Below, piece after piece: positions 1-11,400 of a stretch of DNA of 64,000 bases (its first letter is position 1; every line of letters begins with the position of its first letter). The DNA is from Microcyclospora pomicola. Its lineage: Eukaryota > Ascomycota > Dothideomycetes > Capnodiales. Where the stretch lies: contig NHNY01000019.1 in NCBI GenBank assembly GCA_002786065.1, positions 1 through 64,000 of the forward strand, given 5' to 3'. The position numbers and the translations under genes are program-made. The notes beneath the pieces are model-generated. The model worked only from the letters and a program-made list of their open reading frames with translations, was not told the origin of the DNA and did not search any database.

Positions 1-661
1 CCGCCAGTGGGAATGCGGTCGAGTGAAACAGAACTTTGCAACTTGGTTTACACCGTGGCGTCCAGCCGTCCGCTTCGTAATCTGCATTTACGTACCCGTC
101 GTCAACCAAGGAGCATGGTTTACATGCGGCAGGTCAAACGGCTGTCGAATGGCGGCGAAGCGGGGATTTGCAGGAAGGCTGTGCGGACTGAGCGAACGCT
201 TTGCCCGGGGTGCTTGGCACTGGCGCAGGCCGGTGGCGCATCCATAATCCAGATCTGCTGCTGCAGCCCGCAACACAAGGTGAGGTAGATAAAGCAGACG
301 GTCAGCACCTCTATGGCGATGATCACTTCCTCCAGCTCCATTCATCTGCTCAATTCTTCGATCCGAGAAGCGATTCCGCATGACTGCTTTTCTGCCGTTG
401 GCCTCGGCCATGGCTGTGCGCACCGCCAATTCCACGGTCCAGGTTCGTCTCCCATGCTATTGTTACCCAGGGCATCCTTGCGTCGACCTATCAGCGCGAA
501 GCACACAGTGATGTACAGTCGAGAGATCCAACGCGGCAGTGCAGCTTGCCCAGGGCTGCGGTATGAAATATATGCAGAGATGTACTCCAAAGTGCCACGG
601 GGATCCGATTGCAGCTCATCTTGTTGTGGTAGATCGTAGAACTGACATTCCCTTCTGGTAG
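1..661. other. Left edge, no resolved gene
   Basis: No reading frame here matches a family I recognise. Two hydrophobic stretches are visible: on the minus strand around 245-341 (an open frame beginning MELEEVIIAIEV and running through LTVCFIYLTLCCG), and on the plus strand a short signal-like frame from 380 (MTAFLPLASAMAV) that ends at a possible splice donor near 443. Either could be an exon of a membrane protein cut by the window edge, but neither can be joined with confidence. Confidence 0.3.
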
Positions 662-1198
662 ATTGCCTCTGTTCCCGCCACCAGTCCTACGTCGTCGGCA
701 GTCGTGCGCGACGATAATGATGCCTGGTCGTCGAACGAAGTGGGCAACATCGTCGCGACCATCTGCGGCTTCCTGACATTGGCGACCTTGGCTGTCACGA
801 TTGTGAAATGGAAGCTCCGTAGCGTCCACCGATCGTCGTGCATTGCCGATGTCGAAAACCGGGCACCTGCGTCGGATAGTCACTTCACTCCCTTCCACAT
901 AGTGGCTCATGACGGTCTGCAAGAAATTCCACTGGCCAATGTGCAAGCACATACTCGATCTTCGCGTTCGCCGAGCCAAGTGCATGACTGTGAGCACAAC
1001 TCCATGGAACTGGATACAGCCATGCATTTAAACTGTTCAGTCACCTCGACCACACCAGCAGATGCCCCGGCACAAAACGATGAGAGAACATTGGAATCGT
1101 ACTCGATACGCCGTGGCATAGTCTTTCATGAATGGGAGAGAGATTCTCGGCGTAAGCATTTTGTCGCTGTATCTAGGACGGAACATGGTATGGGATGA
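662..1198 (+). CDS. Possible terminal exon of a single-pass membrane protein
   Basis: The frame is open from a candidate splice acceptor (tag at 659-661) to a stop at 1196-1198; the first internal ATG-like codon is at 704. It holds a Ser/Thr/Pro-rich lead, one clear hydrophobic segment (VGNIVATICGFLTLATLAVT) followed by a basic stop-transfer stretch (KWKLRSVHR), then a polar tail of about 120 residues. That layout is common in fungal single-span surface proteins with a cytoplasmic tail. A plausible first exon with a signal-like start lies at 380-442. I do not recognise the family. The call rests only on an open frame and one membrane segment, so it may not be a gene. Confidence 0.25.
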   Translation: MASVPATSPTSSAVVRDDNDAWSSNEVGNIVATICGFLTLATLAVTIVKWKLRSVHRSSCIADVENRAPASDSHFTPFHIVAHDGLQEIPLANVQAHTRSSRSPSQVHDCEHNSMELDTAMHLNCSVTSTTPADAPAQNDERTLESYSIRRGIVFHEWERDSRRKHFVAVSRTEHGMG

Positions 1199-2131
1199 AG
1201 TTGGCCTCTGGTACGAATAGATCTTGTACGTGGACTGAGTTCTTCATATGTTCGAAGATTATCATGTTATTATTAGCTAGCGATCAAACAGGCTGCTTGT
1301 ATATTTGTTGCCGTCGATATTACTACTGGGTTGTGTTTCTATGATCACGATGTCCCCTAATCATTACATACACTCGTGGCAAAGCTTCCATGATACTATT
1401 TCGACAATGTTGAACAACGGAAGCTCGAGCAGTAGTGTTGTATCCCTCCGGGTTATATGTAAAGACCATACTACCTCACTTGGGTCACTAACCTAAGGTA
1501 CCTGAGATATCTACCTTACCTGCCTTATGTCTAGATCGCGAACCATGTCCGAAGCGCCCGAACTTCCTCTTGGCTCTTCTGACTGAATCCCCAAGTCTAT
1601 CCCCTCTTCCACTTCTGATGATGAGCTCTGAGGTGGAGAGCTACAACACTACACGTTTCCACGTTGACATCTGGTCTCCCTCATGCCGATCAACTCAAAA
1701 TGCTCCCGTTGCAGACAACAACATGATGTCACAGCTGTAGGTGATGCTGTAACATAACAAGTGCCTTCGATGATTACCTTATGTTGATGCTACTTCGTAC
1801 CTTGCGAGGCCTATCATGACCTCCCCGATGGTAAGGCGGGAAAGCACTTGTAAGTAACCCATACCGTGGAAGCTGACAGAGCGTGAACATAGTAGAGTAT
1901 AGCCTTCAAACCAAGCACCTGTACGGTGAAGAGATCTTTTTGCAATTGAAGAAGATGCAATACCATGTATTTTCCACTCGCTGCTGTCTAAATAGTCTAC
2001 ACGCTTCCATTACGACCCAGGGTTTGTGACGTAGCCAACTGCTGGAGTTTGATTAGTGGATGCATACCTCGTCATCCACGTTATTGGGGATCTGTCAACA
2101 GTATGACTGCAGCAGTAGTGCAGTGAAGTCC
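1199..2131. other. Intergenic, no gene seen
   Basis: Only short open frames are present and none resembles a protein. The stretch contains one copy of the recurring 10-mer TACCTTACCT at 1512-1521. It probably holds the 3' flank of the minus-strand gene that ends at 2132. Confidence 0.5.
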
Positions 2132-4012
2132 TCACTCCATGAAGAACCAAGGCTCTCGACCACCATACAGCTGTCCCGGTATCTCGAATGGAGGGTCAAC
2201 GATATCAGTAAAGACTTCCATGCCCACGATAGCTCTGCTAGACATATCTACTTTATCTTCAGCATTATCCTCCCCCTCGCCCTCCGTATTTGAGTTTTCA
2301 CTCTCAGTCTCGGACTCCTCTCCTGCGTCTTTCTTTATACCGTCTTCCTCCTTCACTTCGTGCTTAACAGTCAGCTTAGCAGCAGGCACGGGCAAGAGCA
2401 CACCGCACTCCCAGTTGCGGCAGTTGATCTTCCACTCTTTGGCCTTCTTGTCGTACACCAGTCTTCCCCATGCGGACTCGGACATGTTAGCAGAGCCGAC
2501 GTATGCCCAAGCAACGTCCCTGAGTGCTCCGCTTTCTGGATCTCGTTGCTTGCCTCGGGCGTAGAGGATCTTGTTGTGACTCAAAAGACCCGGCCTGAGC
2601 GAGCGGTAGTCTCGAAAGCACTTTGCGGGAAATTTGCCGTTCTCCCAGTACTTTCTTGAGATACAAATGGTGCCGGCTGCGCCAGCTGTTGAAGCTTTGA
2701 CGGTCTCGTGGGTGGGAAAATAGATCCGAAAGACATCTCGGATATGTGTGCAAGGAGGTTTTCGTGATGTTGCGGGTTTGAAAAAGTCGGTCTTGGCTTG
2801 CGTCTCTCCCTTCACTGCACGGGAGATCATATCTTCACCTTGGGCAGCTGCTCTGAAACTCTTGAGGTATTCATCGTTGAGCGAGCCGATGGAGGATGCG
2901 GCAAAGTCGAGCTCGAGGTCTTCCGTCTCGGCGGCCAGCTCACGCACTGCCTTGCCTAGTCCGCAAAGTCCGGTCCGCTCGCATGAACTCTTGTACGATA
3001 CACCTCCAACGGTATGGATGAATCGCAGATCTTTTGTAGCACCGAAGTCGAAATTGAGCAACCCGTTCCGTATGTCCTGGTCGAGCTCCTGCTTGTTCAA
3101 GAAGAAGAACAGTTCTTTGCCAAAAGGTGTAAGGTCATCTGGCTCTGTCACTTGGCTACTGGGAAGACGAGGTAGATCGATCATGAACACACTATTCTCC
3201 ATCAGCCCAGTCTCGCCCCAGTCGAAGTCCAGCAGGTTGGCCGAGGGGATCGCCACGCGCAACTTCTTGGGGTGGAACAGCAACATCAATTTAGAGTGCA
3301 TGCAGTTCGTTTGGCCGATCATTGGAGGGAAACAAAGGCGTAAGAACGACCGGACTTCCTCCGTGTCCTTCAACATCGCGTCCTTGACTTCCTGCTCCTT
3401 GGCTTGCATAACGAAGACACATTTGGTACTGCCTCCTTTGTCTGGGGTCCGCAGCTTGGACAGGACCCATGGCACGTTCCATTGGAATGCTGATAGTACA
3501 GCTATCCGCAGAGTGGAGGGCTCCAGCACCTCTTCGATCTTCACTTCATCCCCACTTCGTTCATGTCGGAAAGCCCAGGTCTTCTTGACAACGCCTTTGG
3601 GGTACTTCACACCTCCAGGTGTGGTATTCGCTATACTTGACAGGCTGCATTTAGGCATCGAGCTAATTTCAGGTTCTACTTTCAACTTCTCGGTTGCTAA
3701 GTTCGCGGCAGCAGTCTTGCGCGAAGCTTGATCTTTGTCCACAGCGGCCGAGAATGTTGTGAGGCGTGCGCCACTAGGCATATCGATGTGACTTTCCAAG
3801 AGTTTTGGAGCTTTCCGGCTGTTATCAGGAGGCGAGATCGATCGTTGTCGCTTCTTCAGCCTGGCAAGACGTTCTTGTTCCATTGCCTTGCGGTCAAGCC
3901 CAGCCAGGCTCAGTGCAGGACTTTCCGTCAGTGGATGTGATTTGACAATATTTTCTGAGAGAGGGACAACAGGCGACACCTCTTCTTCTTTCACTTTGTC
4001 GTGGTTGGCCAT
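2132..4012 (-). CDS. TDP1: Tyrosyl-DNA phosphodiesterase 1
   Basis: A single-exon gene of 626 residues. Tdp1 hydrolyses the phosphotyrosyl bond left when topoisomerase I is trapped on DNA, and cleans other 3' adducts. Both catalytic HxK motifs of the phospholipase D superfamily are present: MHSKLMLL (His239/Lys241) and SHNKILYA (His479/Lys481), the latter followed by WAYVGSANMSESAWG, the conserved Asn/Ser region of the second half. The first ~140 residues are charged and low complexity, as usual in this family; the C-terminal ~45 residues are acidic. The chosen start (MANHDK, ATG at 4012) has a strong context, with A at -3 and G at +4. The frame stays open to another ATG at 4147, which would add 45 residues without any Asp or Glu and rich in Arg/Ser/Thr, resembling a mitochondrial presequence. 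The gene diverges from the decarboxylase at 4498. Confidence 0.95.
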   Translation of the reverse strand: MANHDKVKEEEVSPVVPLSENIVKSHPLTESPALSLAGLDRKAMEQERLARLKKRQRSISPPDNSRKAPKLLESHIDMPSGARLTTFSAAVDKDQASRKTAAANLATEKLKVEPEISSMPKCSLSSIANTTPGGVKYPKGVVKKTWAFRHERSGDEVKIEEVLEPSTLRIAVLSAFQWNVPWVLSKLRTPDKGGSTKCVFVMQAKEQEVKDAMLKDTEEVRSFLRLCFPPMIGQTNCMHSKLMLLFHPKKLRVAIPSANLLDFDWGETGLMENSVFMIDLPRLPSSQVTEPDDLTPFGKELFFFLNKQELDQDIRNGLLNFDFGATKDLRFIHTVGGVSYKSSCERTGLCGLGKAVRELAAETEDLELDFAASSIGSLNDEYLKSFRAAAQGEDMISRAVKGETQAKTDFFKPATSRKPPCTHIRDVFRIYFPTHETVKASTAGAAGTICISRKYWENGKFPAKCFRDYRSLRPGLLSHNKILYARGKQRDPESGALRDVAWAYVGSANMSESAWGRLVYDKKAKEWKINCRNWECGVLLPVPAAKLTVKHEVKEEDGIKKDAGEESETESENSNTEGEGEDNAEDKVDMSSRAIVGMEVFTDIVDPPFEIPGQLYGGREPWFFME

Positions 4013-4497
4013 TTTGGTTACAAATGTTGTATAGCAGTATCTAATCAGTCCTGTACGCCTAACGTAGATAGTCGTTGTCGTTGATCGAGACTGAAACCCA
4101 GCAGAGGAGAAGAAGCTGCGTAAGATGAAAGCGGATGCTAAGCTCATCGATTTCTTCCCTTCCGCCTCTCACCATGAGATTGTTAGTGGACTCAATCATG
4201 AAATGGTTGAGGTAGTGATGATGGGCTAACTTGTGTGTCTGCATTGTTGTTGCTGAGGCATATAGACATGTTTGCCTTAGGCATCAGATCTCCAACGGAC
4301 CACTTTCCGCCGACATGCACTCTACACTCGCACGAATTCCGTCCTCCACGCCCTGTACTCTTGAAAGGATCGAAGGCAGTAGAGAGCAATTTTCCACGAG
4401 TTAAGGGTCGTATACAACTATAAGTATCTCATACCAGTCCATTACCTCAATTCATAAAGCATTATCATCCCCTGTCTATAACATTTTCGGTGCCACG

Positions 4498-6138
4498 ATG
4501 GCGGCCCAAATCCCCGCCGCCAATGGCATTGACCGCCAGAGCGTTGACGAAAGGATTGTCCCACCCATGGGTATGTCAGGCGCACAGTTTCAGGAGGCAG
4601 CAGTCTCCGTGGTGAACGATATCGAGAAGTACTACACCAACATCCACTCCCGAGATGTCCTTCCGTCAATCGCCCCTGGCTACCTTCAAAAGCTATTGCC
4701 GAGCGAGCCACCAGAGCAAGGAGAGTCATGGCAAGCTATCGAGAAGGACATTGAACGCACGATCATGCCTGGAGTCACACATTGGCAAAGTCCCAAATTC
4801 ATGGCCTTCTTCCCAGCCAACAGTACCTATCCTGGAATTCTGGGCGACATGTGGAGCGCAGCATTGACTGCGCCAGCTTTCAATTGGATCTGCTCTCCTG
4901 TGGTCACCGAATTGGAGACTATTGTTCTAGATTGGCTGGCTCAAATACTGGCCCTCCCAAAAAGTTTCCACTCGTCTGGTACTGGTGGCGGTGTTATTCA
5001 GGGTTCTGCTAGCGAAGCAATCGTCACAGTCATGGTGGCTGCACGGGAGCGTTTCGTGAGACGACAGATCGAGCGCGAAGGCATTACAGATCCGGAGAAG
5101 ATCGAAGATCGGTCGTGCGAGCTTCGATCGATACTTGTCGCTCTCGGCTCCGAGCAGGCACATTCTAGCACCAAGAAAGCGGCGATCATAGCGGGCACGA
5201 GGTTCCGTAGTATCGCTACTGAAGCGAAGAACGCATACAGCTTGGCGGGTCAGGAGTTACGAAGAAAGATTGAGGAGATCCGAAGCAAAGGTCTGGAGCC
5301 GTATTACCTTACAATATCTCTGGGAACTACCAATACGTGCGCCGTTGATGATTTTGTTAGCATAGCAGAAGTGGCGAAGGACTACCCAGACATTTGGATT
5401 CACTGCGACGCTGCATATGCCGGAGCTGCACTCATCCTACCAGAGTATCAGCACCTCTCCAAAGAGCTCGGTTTCGTGGACTCCTTCGATGTGAACATGC
5501 ACAAATGGCTTCTTGCAAACTTTGATGCCTCCTGCCTGTACGTGCAGAATCGTCGCGATCTGACCGATGCCCTGAGCATCACACCGGCATATCTGAAAAA
5601 CCAGTTCACAGAGAGCGGGCTCGTGACCGACTATCGAGATTGGCAGATCCCGCTGGGTCGCCGCTTTCGTGCGTTAAAGATATGGTTCGTGATCCGCACC
5701 TGGGGCGTGGCAGGGATGCAAGCGCACATTCGTCATAGCATATCGCTTGGAAACCTCTTCGCCGACCTCATTCGTTCGCGCGGAGATCTTTTCAGCATAC
5801 TTACACCACCAGCATTTGCATTGACAGTCTTCACGGTGAAGGTACGAGGGGTACAGAACAATGGGGATGCAACCGGGGGAGATCCAAGACCGGACCAAGA
5901 CAGCCATATCCCAATCACGCCATCTACCGCAGACCAAAGCTTAGAAGATGCGAACAGGCTGACGAAAGATGTCTTCACGATCATCGATGAGAAGAAAGAG
6001 TTCTTCCTCACCTCGACAATTGTTGGTCAGACCTATGCTATTCGTGTGGTCTCGGCCAATCCTCTAGCTGAGGAAGCACATGTACGAAAGGTTTTCGACG
6101 AGCTGGTCTCCATCACTGAAGGTGTTCTGACGAAGTGA
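4498..6138 (+). CDS. Group II PLP-dependent aromatic amino acid decarboxylase
   Basis: A 546-residue single-exon enzyme of the DOPA/tryptophan/tyrosine decarboxylase family (pyridoxal-dependent decarboxylase group II). It removes the carboxyl group from an aromatic amino acid to give an amine. The substrate cannot be read from the sequence. PLP-site landmarks are clear: VIQGSASEAIV in the cofactor phosphate region, HCDAAYAGAA with the pyridine-binding Asp304, and NMHKWLL with the Schiff-base Lys336. The 32-residue spacing between Asp and Lys is that of animal DOPA decarboxylase. The N-terminal PPMGMSG and the HWQSPKFMAFFPANS segment are also typical. A Gly/Asp-rich insertion (near residues 455-480) lies in the C-terminal domain. 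The start is the first ATG of the frame and gives a full-length protein. It converges with ureD. Confidence 0.95.
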   Translation: MAAQIPAANGIDRQSVDERIVPPMGMSGAQFQEAAVSVVNDIEKYYTNIHSRDVLPSIAPGYLQKLLPSEPPEQGESWQAIEKDIERTIMPGVTHWQSPKFMAFFPANSTYPGILGDMWSAALTAPAFNWICSPVVTELETIVLDWLAQILALPKSFHSSGTGGGVIQGSASEAIVTVMVAARERFVRRQIEREGITDPEKIEDRSCELRSILVALGSEQAHSSTKKAAIIAGTRFRSIATEAKNAYSLAGQELRRKIEEIRSKGLEPYYLTISLGTTNTCAVDDFVSIAEVAKDYPDIWIHCDAAYAGAALILPEYQHLSKELGFVDSFDVNMHKWLLANFDASCLYVQNRRDLTDALSITPAYLKNQFTESGLVTDYRDWQIPLGRRFRALKIWFVIRTWGVAGMQAHIRHSISLGNLFADLIRSRGDLFSILTPPAFALTVFTVKVRGVQNNGDATGGDPRPDQDSHIPITPSTADQSLEDANRLTKDVFTIIDEKKEFFLTSTIVGQTYAIRVVSANPLAEEAHVRKVFDELVSITEGVLTK

Positions 6139-6489
6139 ACATTAGTATGAGCTGGTGCTCGTGCTGTGTATGTACATACCCACTTCGAGAGCATATTGCG
6201 GACTATGTAGTGAACGAGGTCTCAAATAACACGAACTTTCTCGCTACCCGGATGAGATGAGGTCTTATAGGTTCATTTCCAAACTACATGAATGCGTGAT
6301 GTGCATCTGTGACTATGCCTTGCAGCGTCTGCATTTGTCCACGAAAGCTTCCCGGCAGCTCATGGTTTCCGGACAATCAGGAGTGTATCGTCATAGAAGT
6401 GTCCAAGATAGCCTTCGAGTCACTGCGAACATTTTCGTTCAAACCATACCAAAAGTCCATCGTATAAGACATCGTAGAGTACCATGCAC
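6139..6489. other. Convergent intergenic spacer
   Basis: 350 bp between the 3' ends of the decarboxylase and ureD, presumably their two 3' untranslated regions. No other feature is seen. Confidence 0.5.
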
Positions 6490-7512
6490 TCATCGCAAAC
6501 AAAGCAACGCCCGCTCGCCAAACTCACGAGCCACGCTGCCCTCCTCCGCCAGCATCGCAAACAACCATCGCCTCCCCTTCTCGACCGCGGGCGCCCCAAA
6601 CTTGACCAACACACAGCCTCGCATCGAAGCCGCCGACCACAGCACACCGTCTGCCGTCTCCTGCCTCTGTCTCGCCGCACGGCGAAGCAATGACGCCTCC
6701 TTGCACGGGTCAACTGCTTCGTCCTCATCGCCACTTTCGCTCCCGCTGTCCCATTTCCTGCCCCCAATGCGCGGCAACGCGGCGAACTCGGCCATGAAGA
6801 AGCGGCCCAGAGCGTGTAGGAGCGGACCGTAGAGTATCAGCGTGCCGAAGACCGCGAGACCATACATGCGCTCCGCGATCGAGCCGGGGCGGCTCTCGTC
6901 GTCCAGGACGATGTTATCACGCAGCAGCAGCCGGGGGCCCGCTGCAGGGACGTCGAGATAGACCTCGTTGCTGCTGGCGTAGCGCCGACACGACCAGTCC
7001 TCGCCATTCGCCGCGCGGCCGTTGCAGACCCAGTCCAGCACGCAGAGGTTCGGCAGAGTGGCCAAGTCATCCGGCGAGGCGGCGAGGTGGTAGATCTGCC
7101 GCTGCTCGAAGCAGCTGTGCTCGAACGGCTGGATGGGATCCGGCAGGTAGCAGAGCGCGGCGCCGGGCGCGAGCGCGACGGCCATGCACTGCGTGCTCAG
7201 CACGTCGCGGCTCGGCGCCTTGAAGAGCTTGGTGCTGCCTTGTGTCAGCAGGATCAGGCGGGTGGTGCGCTCGAGCGTGACGTGGAGATCGATGGCGTCG
7301 CCGGCGACGATGCCGCCGCCGTATGTTAAGAGATACACGGTGTAGACGAGGCGGGAGGGTTCATGCTCGGTCCGGCTTGGGGCTGGGGAGATCAGTTTCA
7401 GCGGATATTGGTAGCTGGCGGTCCGGAGTCTCGGGAGACCCGGTGGGAGCAGGGCGAGATGGATCGTGCCATGTCCGGGTTGGGAGGTGGTGCTGTGGAA
7501 TGGGTTGGACAT
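6490..7512 (-). CDS. ureD: Urease accessory protein UreD/UreH
   Basis: A 340-residue single-exon protein. UreD acts with UreF and UreG as the chaperone that delivers nickel to apo-urease. Family landmarks in order: GHGTIHLALLPPGLPRL near the N-terminus, VYLLTYGGGIVAGD (the conserved Gly-Gly-G-x-x-x-GD turn), LLTQGSTKLFKA, ALCYLPDPIQPFEHSCF (the most conserved UreD motif), and LCVLDWVCNGRAANGEDW. The frame is open 95 codons further upstream to 7797, but those residues show no similarity to the family, so the ATG at 7512 (MSNPFHSTT) is preferred. The C-terminal half has an acidic low-complexity insertion (SGSESGDEDE). No urease structural gene or other accessory gene lies in this window, which is normal because fungal urease genes are usually dispersed. 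Confidence 0.93.
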   Translation of the reverse strand: MSNPFHSTTSQPGHGTIHLALLPPGLPRLRTASYQYPLKLISPAPSRTEHEPSRLVYTVYLLTYGGGIVAGDAIDLHVTLERTTRLILLTQGSTKLFKAPSRDVLSTQCMAVALAPGAALCYLPDPIQPFEHSCFEQRQIYHLAASPDDLATLPNLCVLDWVCNGRAANGEDWSCRRYASSNEVYLDVPAAGPRLLLRDNIVLDDESRPGSIAERMYGLAVFGTLILYGPLLHALGRFFMAEFAALPRIGGRKWDSGSESGDEDEAVDPCKEASLLRRAARQRQETADGVLWSAASMRGCVLVKFGAPAVEKGRRWLFAMLAEEGSVAREFGERALLCLR

Positions 7513-8450
7513 TGCTGTCCTGATGAGTGGTGCGGACAAAGGTTCATCGTCGAGTTGTTTTATCACGCTCAGCTTCAGAACATCCCACTCGCGGCCTGTG
7601 AAGACCACGATTTGGAACTGCCGCTTATTGTTGGGAATGGTAAAGTCCCCAGCAATCGTGCACTTCTGCTCGACGCGATGTGTAAGTGATCTTGGAGTAT
7701 CGGGGATTGAGGTTCTGGAATTGACTTTGGCGTAGCTCGTCCAATAGCCATAGCAAGGAAGCGATGTTAAACATGTGCTTATTACCGCAGAAGGCAATTA
7801 GAATAGATTCCACATGGCAATAACACCAGCGACAAGTAAAAGCGAAATGAGAGGCGTATGTGCAATACATGTATGCCGGATCACGCAGAATAAAATAGTG
7901 TATGATCATTCGCTAAGACAGTAATTGAACTGTATGCCTCAAAACTTATGGCGTGCTCGGCTGAAGAATCGTCAAGTCCTCGCCCGTCACCCCTCTTCAC
8001 CTCACTAAGTTACAGGTCTTGTACAGAATGGGGCATCCCATCGCCTCAATACACCATCGATTCCATGAGAGCCACTCAACCGGGACCTCTCGATATCCAC
8101 ACACAGAACATATGTGCAGTAGTGATATGGAACAGCAACAAAACATAGAATCCTCACCCCCTAAGGGAAGGGAGGTCGAACAGAAAGGCAAAACGCCAGG
8201 CTCAAAGATCGCTCCCGCTTCGCCCCACCCCTGAAACTTTCCTGTTTCGTAGAATAGTCGCAGCAATGGGGTATATAGTTCGGCCACAGAATGAAGAATC
8301 CAAGGAATAGCAATGAGATATCGAAAGGGGGAACAGCAGATAACATGGCGTGGATGTGAACGCTGTCGTTGAGTATAGGGCTGAGCTTATTCAGATCAGC
8401 AGAAGACAACGGGAAGAAGCAAGAGACTAGAAAGCCATGTCACTCTTCAT
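7513..8450. other. Intergenic, no gene seen
   Basis: Upstream flank of ureD and 3' flank of the next minus-strand gene. The upstream continuation of the ureD frame (to 7797) looks non-coding. No repeat or RNA gene is recognised. Confidence 0.5.
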
Positions 8451-11400
8451 TCATGCGTTGTTCCACGCCTTCCAGTGTGTGCGCAGAAGTTGTATGACCT
8501 GGCGGTGTGCCATGGTATCCTCACAGGCGATCTGCAAAGTTGAGCCGTCCACGAAGTCGAGCATGATAGAGTAAGGCAGTTCTTGACGGTCAAGGTCTGG
8601 AGGGTACGGCATGTGGAAGTCGGCCAACGGGTACTTCTTGGCCAAGCCTTTGGCAATGTCAAGACCATGAGGGCTTGTGAACACGAGGTTGCCCGAACCG
8701 TCAATCTCAACACTGCGACGTTTCCAGAGCTATGCTAATGATTAGCGAATGGACACGATCAACGTATAAGACGAAACTTACCAGAGTATCTGGAAATTGG
8801 ACGTTGAGGACCCCGACAACTACAGCTGGGGGCATGTCACGATCCTGGGCGGCGATGCTTGGTGTACTCCTCCCGAATGTCAGACCGTCCAGATTGCTTG
8901 TATCAGATCCTTGGATGATGCTCTTGCGCTTGTTCACACCGAATCCACTCATTCTCTTGAAGAATCGACTGGTCCTGCTACCCTCCTTAGGAGTAGCACT
9001 CTCATCGCCCCAATTCATGAAAGAAGTCCCGGAAGTAATCATGTGCGATGGTGGAGGTGGGAAATCGTCCGGAGAAGGACCTAGTGATGGCTGATGCCTA
9101 TGACGTCCGATGACCGATCGTCGGTTCGATGATTGGTTGGTAGAGCTGCGACTACGGAGTGTGGTGGTGGATTCCACCGGTGAGATGGTCATATCAGCAG
9201 CAGACTCGGCTCGTGGCACTGGCTGTGCTTCTGTCTCGATTCTTGGCAACCGGGCATCGAGCTTCGGTGCTGTGGACATTCGCTTTTGATTGATGACAAG
9301 TTCAGACTGCTGCAGATTTCCATTATCAGGCTGACTCGGTAATGCCATGTCAGCCACATGAGGAGGGCGAACAATCCGAGCAGTCACCGAGATGGAGCTG
9401 CGATTGGTGGTTGGGTCGGACGTTACGTTCCATACCGCTGGACTCGATTGTATGCCGTTCAGTGTCGAGCCTGCAGCAACCATATTGCTGCTGTTTCTTT
9501 TGCTCTGGCGCCGATAAGTGCTTGTGCGCGACCGCGGCTGATTGCGAAGTGTGCTGTTTCGATCAGCCGATTGCTGGATTTCAGAAACCATGGGTGAAAG
9601 CGGTCTGACTTCGACAACATGACTTGGTGCAACTACTTCACGACTTGAAACTTCCGAAAGTGCTTGAATGCGCTTGGAAATGCCCGAAGAAACGTTCCTC
9701 CTTGCCAAGGCATCAGGCTTTTCATCGACCGGCGTTGACTCTGATGACGTTACCTCTTCGATGGGTGCGACTGCGGTATTCCTCACCGGTACTGGTTCCT
9801 CGGATTCTGTCGGTTTGTCGGCAATTATCGTGGAGGCCCTATTGGTGATGTTGATTGATTTGATCGAGTGCGTAGAGGGCACAGATGAGAGCGACGCGAG
9901 ACTTGGGCGTCGGTCGAAAGTCTGCTTCACAGGAGTCCTAGCGACAGTGACAGGTGTTGCTTCTTGGAAAGTCGCACTTTGAAGCTCCGCATAAAACTCA
10001 TCCTCAGAATCAGTCTCCCCAGAAGTCTCGATTTGCAGAGGCTGTACCATTCCACGGCGTCGTTTGGCAAGATCACTGCCTTTCTGTTTGGGAATCATGG
10101 AAGTCACAGCTCCATCTGGAAGACCAAATGTGTGTGCGGAGCTCGCCTGATCAGGACCTTGTTCATCCTCGTCAACTCGTGATGATACGGGTGATATCGG
10201 CCTCGATCCATCAGCCATCACGATTTTGGGCACGTCTGGCAGCTCGCCATCTCCTTGGTCCTTTTCTCCAATGGGATCGTTCAGCTTTTCCAGCGTAGGA
10301 GTATTCTGAGCAGGCATGTGTGCAGCTGGGACTGGTAGGCTTTCAAGCATGTCTGAGGACATTATTGGTTCGAATGCCTCGGGTGATCCACGAGCGTGAG
10401 TGTTCGTGTCAATGTTGGGCTCGTACTTAGACGAAGGCTCCGGGTTCGTTGATGGTATGACTGCAGGTGTCATCTGCATCGTACGCTTTTGCCATGGGCC
10501 GGTCTCCTTCTTGTCCGCATTACCATTGCCATTATCATGAGCATCGTAGTCCATCTCAATACCAGAATCGGGCTTTTTCGTCGGCATAATCAGCTTCTCC
10601 ATCACCGTCTGAGGTTGATTGATCGTGGCAAGAACAGTCGCTTCCTTATTTGAAGCGTCTGTCGCCACGGAAGCCGCGTGGGGCTGGCTGGGCACTTGAG
10701 GAATGTCATGTAGCTGAGACTCGCTTGGCGGTACGAATTTTCCTTGTTGCGGATTGGACTTTCGCATCTGCTTCTTGCGCAGTTCCAAAGCCTTCATCAG
10801 CCTGATCTTATCTGCAGTCATGGCCCCGGACTTATGAGAGGGCAGTGACTTGACGCTACCTCTAGAGACGGGCCGTGGATTGTATTCTGGTACGTCGGGA
10901 ATGGGTGGTGGGGCAGGTAGAACATCTGACATTGGTGACGCCAGAGTGCCTGGTCCATGCGACTTGGGGCGCATGTTTTCCTGCTTTCTCGTAGCCATTT
11001 GCTTGAAGCCAGCAGGCATGCTCGCAATGCTTGGAATACCCTTCGACTTCTCCCCCACATTGACCGGCCTGGGGCCAAGCTTGACTTTTGGCTTGATGTC
11101 GAATTTGCTGAAATCGTACGGATCGTAGTCGTCGACTTTGGCTCGCTCGGTAACACCCGATGGTTCCGATGTCACGGTCGACCCATCCAATGATTGTTTT
11201 CCGATACGGTCTGTTTCGGCGAGTGGTCTGTCAGCTGATCTTTCAGGTATGGGCGGTGATGGAAGGTCTTTGTGCGAGGATTGACCTGGCGATTTGGGTA
11301 TTTCGTTGCTGTTCATTGTGACAGTCTCTCCACTGCTCCGCGGGTAGCCATCCGTTATTGCTGTGGTGACCGAATCGGAGACGGATGGCATCGAGTTCAG

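Noticed and set aside
88-1027. Several overlapping 60-180 codon frames on both strands
   Set aside because: They contradict one another, lack family motifs, and cannot be joined with supported splice sites except for the weak candidate at 662-1198.
2748-3731. 327-codon plus-strand frame
   Set aside because: Fully opposite the Tdp1 coding sequence, whose HxK motifs are on the minus strand.
7513-7797. N-terminal extension of UreD by 95 codons
   Set aside because: No likeness to UreD; the ATG at 7512 gives the conserved start.
10321-10345. T-loop-like ggttcga matches as tRNA candidates (also near 38071)
   Set aside because: No acceptor stem, D-arm or A/B box partner can be paired around them.
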